Source: Chloroflexi bacterium UBA6019
GTDB lineage: Bacteria; Chloroflexota; Dormibacteria; Dormibacterales; Dormibacteraceae
Assembly (NCBI GenBank): GCA_002427995.1
Contig: DIZV01000156.1
Span: 1,396-10,864, forward strand
Length of the DNA: 9,469 nucleotides
Direction of reading: 5' to 3'
This document shows positions 1 to 5,537 of this stretch, piece by piece; the first letter of the stretch is position 1; the number at the start of each line of letters is the position of its first letter. The notes under the pieces were generated by a model. That model saw only the letters and a list, made by a program, of their open reading frames with translations, was not told the origin of the DNA and ran no database searches. The translations under genes were made by a program, and so were the position numbers.

Positions 1-11
1 CGCGAACCTAG
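1..11 (+). CDS. Possible 3' end of an upstream plus-strand gene (partial)
   Basis: The first bases can be read in frame as Arg-Thr followed by a TAG stop at 9-11. The same 11 bases recur at 763-773, where they form the real end (Ala-Arg-Thr-stop) of the next plus-strand gene. A GC-rich hairpin follows immediately. This is enough to suspect that a gene ends here, but only a few codons are visible and the frame cannot be tested within the window. Confidence 0.2.
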
Positions 12-34
12 GCCCCGCCCGAAGGGCCGGGCGG
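11..34 (+). terminator. GC-rich hairpin, possible terminator without T-tract
   Basis: Bases 15-20 (CCGCCC) pair with 29-34 (GGGCGG) around an 8-base loop. An alternative fold pairs 17-20 with 24-27 around GAA and 14-16 with 29-31. The hairpin directly follows the possible stop at 9-11 and lies about 45 bases before the start of the next gene. There is no T-run after it, so classical intrinsic termination is uncertain. In DNA this GC-rich such hairpins also arise by chance. Confidence 0.25.
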
Positions 35-80
35 CTGCGCGGCTTGCAATCCACCTCCCGCCTGTGTCTGACTGGTGCCC

Positions 81-773
81 ATGGCTGAGATGGCGGATTT
101 GAAGAAGCGACCGCACGACTCGGGCGAGGACGCCCTCCTGGTTCCGACCGGCACCCCCCTCTACCAGTCACTGAGCGCCCGCTTCGTGGCTTACGACCGG
201 CTCGTTTCCACCCTCGGGCAGGGCGGTTATTCGGGCTACGTCCGGATCCTCGGTTCGGGGGTCAACGGCATCCTCCTCTTCCGCAACGGGAAGATGATCG
301 ACTGCCTCTGGCGGGAGCGCGACGAGCTGCGCCAGGACGAGGGGGCTGAAACCAGCGCCCGCAACCGGCTTGACTCCGGGGAGGCCGTGATCGACGTCGT
401 CGAGCTCCAGGCGGAGCTGGTCGACAGCCTTCACCACCTCGCCTCGGGGGCGCCGACCTATCCCGAGATGTACGCCTCCTGGGTCAACCTCGAGGGACTC
501 GTGGCCTTCCTCAAGGAGCGACGCTTCAGCGGCACCATCGCGATCAAGTCGATCGCGGGGGGCGGCGTCCTCATGCTCCGCCAGGGCGAGCTCGAGGGGG
601 CGTTCACGACCGACTCTCGAGAGCTGTCGACGGACGCGGCGGAGGTGGTCAGTCTCGGGTCGGACCCCGAGGCGCGGATCGAGGTCCGGAGCGCGAGCCA
701 GCACGGCGCCGCCCACGGCCACGAGGCCGAACACCGCGACGAGGCGCCGCTGATCTCCGAGGCGCGAACCTAG
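81..773 (+). CDS. Hypothetical protein with two DUF4388/PatA-N-like repeats
   Basis: A protein of 230 residues with no signal peptide or membrane segment, so probably cytoplasmic. It holds two similar units, about residues 40-78 and 139-175. In each, a Leu-Val-x-x-Leu helix is followed by a Ser-Gly strand turn, a hydrophobic strand (GILLF or GVLML) and Arg-x-Gly. Gapless alignment gives about 10 identities in 37 positions, which suggests an internal duplication. The pattern (tG-x-hydrophobic, then strand-x-x-G-x-hydrophobic) resembles DUF4388/PatA N-terminal domains, found in regulatory and gliding-related proteins. That link is by eye only. The tail (about residues 205-220) is rich in His, Glu and Ala and looks disordered. 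ATG at 81 is chosen; GTG at 75 and ATG at 90 are in frame, and none has a good ribosome binding site. The gene converges on the operon and has no evident functional link to it. Confidence 0.75.
   Translation: MAEMADLKKRPHDSGEDALLVPTGTPLYQSLSARFVAYDRLVSTLGQGGYSGYVRILGSGVNGILLFRNGKMIDCLWRERDELRQDEGAETSARNRLDSGEAVIDVVELQAELVDSLHHLASGAPTYPEMYASWVNLEGLVAFLKERRFSGTIAIKSIAGGGVLMLRQGELEGAFTTDSRELSTDAAEVVSLGSDPEARIEVRSASQHGAAHGHEAEHRDEAPLISEART
770..773. other. Convergent genes sharing one CTAG: overlapping stop codons
   Basis: The palindrome CTAG supplies the TAG stop of the plus-strand gene (771-773) and the TAG stop of the minus-strand membrane protein gene (772-770). The two convergent coding regions therefore overlap by 4 bases. 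There is no room for a terminator between them, so each transcript must run into the other gene or end inside it. Confidence 0.9.
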
Positions 774-1795
774 CCGGCCACCTCCACCTTCGCGGGCCGG
801 TCGCGGCGCCAGATCACCCCGCGGGCGGGCAGGCGCAGATTCGCGAAGACTTCCTCCGAGACGAGGAAGCCGGCGAAGATCAGCAGCACCCCGAGCAGCT
901 CGCCGAGGAAGAAGGACCAGGTGATCCCGAAGCGGTTGAGGCCGCTCGTCACGCCGGGGATGAACCCGCCCAGCGCGATCAGGATCGTCGCTGGCACCCG
1001 GGAGTTCAGCCGGCCGGCGAGAAGGGCGACGACCGCGCCCGGCAGCGAGGCGAAGAAGTTCACGACCACGGCGACGAAGTACCACCCCTGGGCCAGCACC
1101 GGCGTCCGCACCAGCCCGACCGCGAGCAGCTTGCGCTTCGGCATGTAGACATAGGCCGAGAACGCCGCGCCGAAGGTCAGGCAGAGGGCGCCCGCGATGT
1201 TGAAGGGCCCGGTCAGCACCCGCACATAGCCGGGGAAGGCGGAGCCCACCGGCACCTGGGTGTGAGGGTCGAGCACCCAGCCCGGCGCGGCCAGCGGCGC
1301 GCCGAGCACGAGGTAGGCGGCGGCGAGCGAGCCGATGACCAGGACCGCGAGCGCCAGGTGCGGCGCCCACTCCCGCCGGACCGCGGTCGCCAGGATGATC
1401 GCCAGGCCGCCGGCGGCGGCGACCGCAAAGGCGATCCGGCCGACGCTGCCCGACCCCGGGTAGAGCCGGGTGAAGGCGAGGCTCAGCAGCCCGCCGAGCA
1501 CCACCGTGACGCCGGCGAAGTATCCGAAGGCCGTCTTCGCCAGGAGGTAGATCGTACCCAGGCCGAGGTAGGCGGCGACGTAGAAGGCGCCGACCAGGTA
1601 CCAGGCCCGGTAGAGCGGCTCGCTCCAGCCGAAGGCGGACCCGATGAACTCGGTCCCCGCACTCACGCCGTAGAAGAGCAGTCCCACCGTCCAGGCCAGC
1701 TGGAAGCTCTGCCGCCGCTGCCGCCACTGGTCGAAGACGAGGGCAGCGAAGACGAAGCTGACGACGCTCGAGGAGAGCGGCAGCAGGGTGTTCAT
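770..1795 (-). CDS. Polytopic membrane protein of unknown function
   Basis: A protein of 341 residues, mostly hydrophobic, with about ten predicted membrane helices: roughly residues 4-22, 32-52, 62-86, 90-108, 121-139, 146-166, 192-217, 236-260, 267-286 and 291-313. Short basic loops (QWRQRRQ near 23-29, PKRKLL near 219-224) and a basic C-terminal tail suggest cytoplasmic ends. I see no transporter signature, ATP-binding motif or catalytic motif, so no function is assigned. ATG at 1795 is chosen because hydrophobic residues begin directly after it. An in-frame GTG at 1825 would add ten polar residues and sits inside a hairpin. Neither start has a clear ribosome binding site. It is the last gene of the minus-strand run, 61 bases after the Nudix stop, so co-transcription is likely but its coupling is looser than that of the other genes. 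It ends in the CTAG shared with the facing gene. Confidence 0.85.
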   Translation of the reverse strand: MNTLLPLSSSVVSFVFAALVFDQWRQRRQSFQLAWTVGLLFYGVSAGTEFIGSAFGWSEPLYRAWYLVGAFYVAAYLGLGTIYLLAKTAFGYFAGVTVVLGGLLSLAFTRLYPGSGSVGRIAFAVAAAGGLAIILATAVRREWAPHLALAVLVIGSLAAAYLVLGAPLAAPGWVLDPHTQVPVGSAFPGYVRVLTGPFNIAGALCLTFGAAFSAYVYMPKRKLLAVGLVRTPVLAQGWYFVAVVVNFFASLPGAVVALLAGRLNSRVPATILIALGGFIPGVTSGLNRFGITWSFFLGELLGVLLIFAGFLVSEEVFANLRLPARGVIWRRDRPAKVEVAG

Positions 1796-1818
1796 TCGAC
1801 ACCCGGAGTCTAGTAGCT

Positions 1819-1834
1819 GCGCCACCGATGGCGC
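1819..1834 (-). repeat. Perfect 6-bp inverted repeat between Nudix and membrane protein genes
   Basis: GCGCCA at 1819-1824 and TGGCGC at 1829-1834 form a 6-bp stem with a 4-base loop. The hairpin begins 22 bases after the Nudix stop and ends 23 bases before the ATG of the membrane protein gene. There is no U-tract downstream on the minus-strand transcript. It could be a weak terminator, an mRNA-stability element or chance. It is the only stem-loop I see in the one real intergenic gap of the operon. Confidence 0.4.
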
Positions 1835-1856
1835 CCCGGACCGAGGTCTTCGTGAG

Positions 1857-2459
1857 CTAGTGGTTGCTGCCGGCGAGCCGGTCGAAGACGATCTGCGACC
1901 AGCTCTCCATCTCCAGGTAGTAGATCCGCATCTCCTCCAGCGTCAACAGCTCGCCGGCGAGCTTGTCGGTCTCCCGGATCCGGATCTCGGGCGAGGAGCC
2001 CTCGACCAGGAAGGCGAGTGCCAGGTGGACGCGCGAGACCGGCGAGGAGTCGTCGTTGATCAGCCCCAGCAGGGTCGCGTTCACCTCCCCCGCGTACTCG
2101 ACCTCCTCCTCGAACTCGCGCCGGAGCCCGTCCATCACCGGGTCGCCGTGGTCGACGTCGCCGGGGTTGATGTGGCCGCCGACTCCGAGCGAGTAAAGCT
2201 GCCGCAGTCGCTTCTCGGAGGAGGCCTTGAGGCGCCGCGTCAGGAGGTAGCGGTCGCCGTGGCGGAAGACGATGTAGGGAATCACCTGCTGGTAGGCCGG
2301 GTCATCCTCCACCTCCGAGCGGGGCATGAAGAAGGACCCTTCGCGGATCACCTGCTGGTAGCGCTCCAACCCCTCGCTGACAAAGCCGTGCCAGGCGCCG
2401 TCGGGAAAGACCTCGTCGCGCCTGACGCAGAGCACGTGCTCGTCGAAGACGCCGGGCAC
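1857..2459 (-). CDS. Nudix hydrolase family protein
   Basis: A soluble protein of 200 residues. The Nudix box lies at residues 100-122: Gly100, Asp106, Arg114-Glu115-Phe116, Glu118-Glu119, Tyr122. Two box positions differ from the consensus G-x5-E-x7-REUxEExGU: the first Glu is Asp106, and the usual Gly is Glu121. The Arg-Glu and Glu-Glu that bind metal are intact. The conserved stretch just before it (GVGGHINPGD, 92-101) and the N-terminal part (FMPRSEVEDDPAYQQ, 44-58) resemble a bacterial Nudix subgroup often labelled phosphoesterase. Its substrate is not known to me; the family generally hydrolyses nucleoside diphosphates linked to another moiety. GTG at 2459 is chosen because it shares its G with the TAG stop of the upstream oxidoreductase (TAGTG), and because homology begins at once with DEHVLCVRRDEVF. 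The open frame extends far upstream only as a shadow of the oxidoreductase. Confidence 0.9.
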   Translation of the reverse strand: MPGVFDEHVLCVRRDEVFPDGAWHGFVSEGLERYQQVIREGSFFMPRSEVEDDPAYQQVIPYIVFRHGDRYLLTRRLKASSEKRLRQLYSLGVGGHINPGDVDHGDPVMDGLRREFEEEVEYAGEVNATLLGLINDDSSPVSRVHLALAFLVEGSSPEIRIRETDKLAGELLTLEEMRIYYLEMESWSQIVFDRLAGSNH

Positions 2460-3478
2460 TAGAGCTGCGTCCGGTCGATCAGCGGTTCTCTCCGGAGCGG
2501 CGTCAGGGCGCCAATGTCGAGCGGCGGCGTCTCCCCCAGGATCATCGCCGCCAGCGCCTCGCCGACCGCCGGCGACTGCATCACGCCGTGGCCGCTGAAG
2601 CCGCAGCAGGCCCAGACGCCGGGACGCTCGGTCGCCCCGACCAGGGCGTGGTGGTCGAAGGTGACCTCGTAGCGGCCCGTCCAGTGGCCCGCCGGCTCGG
2701 GCACGGCCGCCCGCGGGACCCGGCGCTCGAGCCAGGCGCGGAAATGGCCCCAGGAATCCTGGTCGCCCGGGCCCATCAGCCAGAGCTGCCCGTCGCGCTC
2801 TCGGAAGTGGTAGCCGGAGCCCGCTTCGAGCGTCATCGGCACCGGGCCGCTCAGCCAGTCGAAGGGCCCGACCTTGAAGATCCCCCGCTCCAGGGGTGTC
2901 ACCGCGAGCTCGACGCCGAGAGTGCGACCCACCTCCGGCGACCAGTTCCCGGCCGCGATGACGACTGCCTCGGCGGTCTCGGCGACGCCGGCGGGCGCCT
3001 CCTCGCCCCAGCGGAAGGTGGCCCCGGCGGCCTCCGCCTCCTCGATCAGGACCCGGTGGACCAGCGGCGGCACGTAGAGCCCGTCGAGCGCGCAGAAGTT
3101 GGTTGCCAGGTACCCGTCGCCGACCAGGAAGGGCACCTTCGACTCCGGCTCGGGATGCTCGATCGGCAGGCCGAGGCCGCACTGGAACTCCGCCCTCGCG
3201 GCCAGCTCGGCCGCGACCGCCTCGTCTTCGGCCAGGTAGAGGTAGCCCTCCGGCTGGAAGCGGACCCGCTCGGCCCGGGCGGTGAAGAACGGGCGCGAAT
3301 GGAGCGCGAGGGCGACGTTGAGCGCGCTGCCGTGCTGGGTGCGAAACCCGCCCATCGCCCGCTCCGTGCTCGGGCCCGGGCGGAGCGGGTCGAAGACCGC
3401 GACATCCCGCCGCCCCGCCCGGGCCAGGAAGAGCGCCACCGAGGCGCCCAGCACGCCGCCGCCGAGGACCGCGATCAC
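2459..3478 (-). CDS. FAD-dependent oxidoreductase, DAO (glycine/sarcosine oxidase-like) family
   Basis: A protein of 339 residues with the layout of the D-amino-acid oxidase superfamily. There is an N-terminal Rossmann motif GGGVLG (6-11) ending in an acidic residue, Asp30, for the FAD ribose. A GGFRTQHG segment (43-50) and GLYVPP (133-138) follow. VVIAAGNWSP (172-181) is the usual second FAD-contact strand, and the C-terminal signature CGFSGHGVMQSP is at 292-303. Family members oxidise secondary or primary amines, such as sarcosine, glycine or D-amino acids, with FAD. The substrate here cannot be read from sequence. I see no Cys at the covalent flavin position expected from monomeric sarcosine oxidase, so FAD is probably non-covalent. 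GTG at 3478 is chosen: it overlaps the aroA stop as GTGA, and the Rossmann motif begins five residues later. The upstream extension to 3544 only shadows aroA. Its stop overlaps the Nudix start by one base. It has no known role in aromatic amino acid synthesis. Confidence 0.9.
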   Translation of the reverse strand: MIAVLGGGVLGASVALFLARAGRRDVAVFDPLRPGPSTERAMGGFRTQHGSALNVALALHSRPFFTARAERVRFQPEGYLYLAEDEAVAAELAARAEFQCGLGLPIEHPEPESKVPFLVGDGYLATNFCALDGLYVPPLVHRVLIEEAEAAGATFRWGEEAPAGVAETAEAVVIAAGNWSPEVGRTLGVELAVTPLERGIFKVGPFDWLSGPVPMTLEAGSGYHFRERDGQLWLMGPGDQDSWGHFRAWLERRVPRAAVPEPAGHWTGRYEVTFDHHALVGATERPGVWACCGFSGHGVMQSPAVGEALAAMILGETPPLDIGALTPLRREPLIDRTQL

Positions 3479-4728
3479 GCGTCGCCCGTTCCGGAGAGAG
3501 ATTCGAGGTCGTCCCAGAAGCCGGGGTAGGAGATGGCGACGCACTCCGCGCCCTCGATCTCGGTCTCGCCCTCGGCCAGCAGCCCGGCGACGGCGAGCGC
3601 CATCGCGACCCGGTGGTCGCCCGCCGAGTCCACCCGCGCCCCCCGCAGCCGGACCGGGCCCTCGATCTCCCAGCCATCCTCGCGCTCCTCGATCCGGGCG
3701 CCCATCGCCTGGAGGCCGGCGGTCATGGCGGCGATCCGGTCCGACTCCTTCACCCGGAGCTCCGCCGCGCCGCCGATCACCGTCCGGCCGGCAAGCTGGG
3801 TGGCGGCGACCGCGAGCACCGGCAGCTCGTCGATCAGCTCGGCGCTGAGCCGGTCCGACCAGGCCCAGGGCCGCAGGCCGCGCAGCGTCGCGGCGTGGAG
3901 GGTCGCGGTCGGTTCGCCGCCCTGCTTGCCCTCCTTGATCCGGGCGACCGGCAGGAGGCGGAGGATGCCGGCCCGGGTCGGGTTGATCCCGACGTCGGGC
4001 AGCGCGACCTGGGCCCGCGGATGGAAGGCCGCCGCCACGATCCAGAAGGCCGCCGAGCTGAGGTCGCCCGGGACCCGGAGGCTGAGCGGGTCGAGGCGGT
4101 CGGCGCGCCGCACCTCGACCGAGTTGCCGTCGACCCTGACCGGGGCCGCCATCGCGGCCAGCATCCGCTCGGTGTGGTCGCGGCTGCGGACCGGCTCGGT
4201 GACCCGGGTCGTGCCCTCGGCCTGGATGCCGGCGAGGAGCAGCGCCGACTTCACCTGCGCGCTCGAGGTGGCCATCTCATGGACGGCGCCGCGCAGCTTT
4301 CCTCCGCCGACCCGGAGCGGGTGGAGCTCGGCATGAGCGCCCATCTGGGCCAGCGGCAGCGCGACCCGGTCCATCGGCCGCCGGCTGAGCGACTCGTCGC
4401 CGACCAGGGTCGTCTCGAAGGGCTGCCCGGCGAGAAGCCCGGCGAGGAGCCGCATCGTGGTGCCCGAGTTGCCGCAGTCGAGCGGCCCGTGCGGCGCCCT
4501 GAGTCCGTGCAGGCCGACCCCGGCGACGCCCTGGTCGGTCACCTCCACCCCGAGCTCCCGGAGGCAGGCGGCCGTGCTGGCGACGTCGGCGCCGGAGGCG
4601 AGGTTCTCGATCCGCGCGTTCCCGGCGGCGACGGCGTTCAGGATCAGGGCTCGGTGCGAGATCGACTTGTCGCCCGGAACCTGGACTGACCCGCGCAGCT
4701 CGGCGGGAGGCCGAACCGTCGCTAGCAC
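3475..4728 (-). CDS. aroA: 5-enolpyruvylshikimate-3-phosphate synthase (class II type)
   Basis: A protein of 417 residues, close to the usual family length of about 430. It transfers enolpyruvyl from phosphoenolpyruvate to shikimate 3-phosphate, the penultimate step to chorismate, in the cytoplasm. Visible motifs are PGDKSISHR (18-26, catalytic Lys21), GNSGTTMR (86-93), SRRPMDR (115-121), SAQVK (156-160), RDHTE (183-187), NPTR (249-252), RVKESDR (325-331) and DHR (371-373). GDKS, SAQxK, R-x-H-x-E and N-x-T-R together are the described class II signature, the group containing the Bacillus and Agrobacterium CP4 enzymes. The position matching CP4 Ala100 is Gly89, so strong glyphosate tolerance should not be assumed. 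GTG at 4728 starts the protein 18 residues before PGDKS and overlaps the tyrA stop by 7 bases. The longer frame to 4863 shadows tyrA. Its TGA stop overlaps the next gene as GTGA. Confidence 0.97.
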   Translation of the reverse strand: MLATVRPPAELRGSVQVPGDKSISHRALILNAVAAGNARIENLASGADVASTAACLRELGVEVTDQGVAGVGLHGLRAPHGPLDCGNSGTTMRLLAGLLAGQPFETTLVGDESLSRRPMDRVALPLAQMGAHAELHPLRVGGGKLRGAVHEMATSSAQVKSALLLAGIQAEGTTRVTEPVRSRDHTERMLAAMAAPVRVDGNSVEVRRADRLDPLSLRVPGDLSSAAFWIVAAAFHPRAQVALPDVGINPTRAGILRLLPVARIKEGKQGGEPTATLHAATLRGLRPWAWSDRLSAELIDELPVLAVAATQLAGRTVIGGAAELRVKESDRIAAMTAGLQAMGARIEEREDGWEIEGPVRLRGARVDSAGDHRVAMALAVAGLLAEGETEIEGAECVAISYPGFWDDLESLSGTGDA

Positions 4729-5528
4729 TGCCCTGCGCCCCGTTCCCCGAGCCACCGCTCCCGCTTCGCGCGAGCGTCCTCGAAGAGCTCCACCAGCCGG
4801 GGATCGCCGGCCTCGACGTGGCGGCGCAGCTTCGCCAGCTGGGCTTCCACGAGGCGCAGCCACTCGGCCAGGTTCTCACCGTTGGTGAGGGCGATCCCGG
4901 TGTACATCTCGGAGCTGCCGGCGGCCAGCCGGGTCATGTCGCGGAAGCCGCCCGCCGCCACCCCGGCCATCTCCGGCCAGTCGCGGGAGTCGGCGACCGC
5001 GAGCGTGTAGGCGGCGGAGAGGGCGAAGGCGGCGTGGCTGACGGCGGCGACCAGCCGGTCGTGCCGCTCGGGGTCCATCACGACCGGGTGGGAGCCGACC
5101 GCCCGGACCAGGTCGTCCACCCGCGAATCAAGCCGGGTCAGGACCCAGGGGGCACCCTCGAAGAGGTCGGGGTCGGCGGCATCGATGCCCGAGGTCTCCC
5201 GGCCGCACATCGGGTGGCCTCCGACGAAGTCGAGGCCCGCCTCCGCCGCCCAGACCGTGATCTTGGCTTTGGTCGAGGCCATGTCGGTGACCAGGACGTC
5301 GCGCGGCAGACCCGGCAGCAGGTCGCGGATGGCCAGCGGCGGGACGGCCAGCATGAGCACGTCCGCCCCCTCGACGCCGGGCGCGCGGATCAGGCCCCGC
5401 TCGAGGGCGGTGGCCAGCGTGGCCGGGTTGGAGTCGACCCCGACGATCTCGATCTCGGGCCGGCTGCGGTGGAGCGCCTCCGCGAAGGAGGCGCCCATCA
5501 GGCCGAGGCCGACGACGCCGAGGCGCAC
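4722..5528 (-). CDS. tyrA: Prephenate (or arogenate) dehydrogenase
   Basis: A protein of 268 residues. It oxidatively decarboxylates prephenate to 4-hydroxyphenylpyruvate, or arogenate to tyrosine, with NAD(P)+. The nucleotide-binding motif GLGLMG (7-12) is followed by an acidic strand end, Asp32, which favours NAD over NADP. TDMASTK (81-87) and GGHPMCGRETSG (103-114) carry the substrate-site Ser85 and His105. The helical dimerisation domain holds AGGFRDMTRLA (192-202) with the substrate Arg. The usual SHLPH is SHAAF here (164-168), so the second His is missing. The protein ends without an ACT domain, so regulation by that route is absent. GTG at 5528 lies 9 bases after the DAHP synthase stop, with a G-rich AGGCGGGG stretch directly before it as a plausible ribosome binding site. 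The prephenate versus arogenate preference is not decided. Confidence 0.95.
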   Translation of the reverse strand: MRLGVVGLGLMGASFAEALHRSRPEIEIVGVDSNPATLATALERGLIRAPGVEGADVLMLAVPPLAIRDLLPGLPRDVLVTDMASTKAKITVWAAEAGLDFVGGHPMCGRETSGIDAADPDLFEGAPWVLTRLDSRVDDLVRAVGSHPVVMDPERHDRLVAAVSHAAFALSAAYTLAVADSRDWPEMAGVAAGGFRDMTRLAAGSSEMYTGIALTNGENLAEWLRLVEAQLAKLRRHVEAGDPRLVELFEDARAKRERWLGERGAGQC

Positions 5529-5537
5529 CTGCCCCGC

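Noticed and set aside
168..1802. A 544-codon minus-strand frame across the plus-strand gene and the membrane protein gene
   Set aside because: It is a shadow of both genes, with an Arg-rich composition and no domain. The membrane protein frame has clear helices instead.
1857..3677. A 606-codon minus-strand frame that would fuse a long Arg/Gly-rich region to the Nudix domain
   Set aside because: Everything before 2459 is the oxidoreductase read in another frame. The Nudix start at 2459 is marked by the TAGTG junction.
3613..4689. Long plus-strand frames (3533-4336 and 3613-4689) opposite aroA
   Set aside because: They lie opposite a gene with all EPSP synthase motifs, and their translations look like reverse-complement bias.
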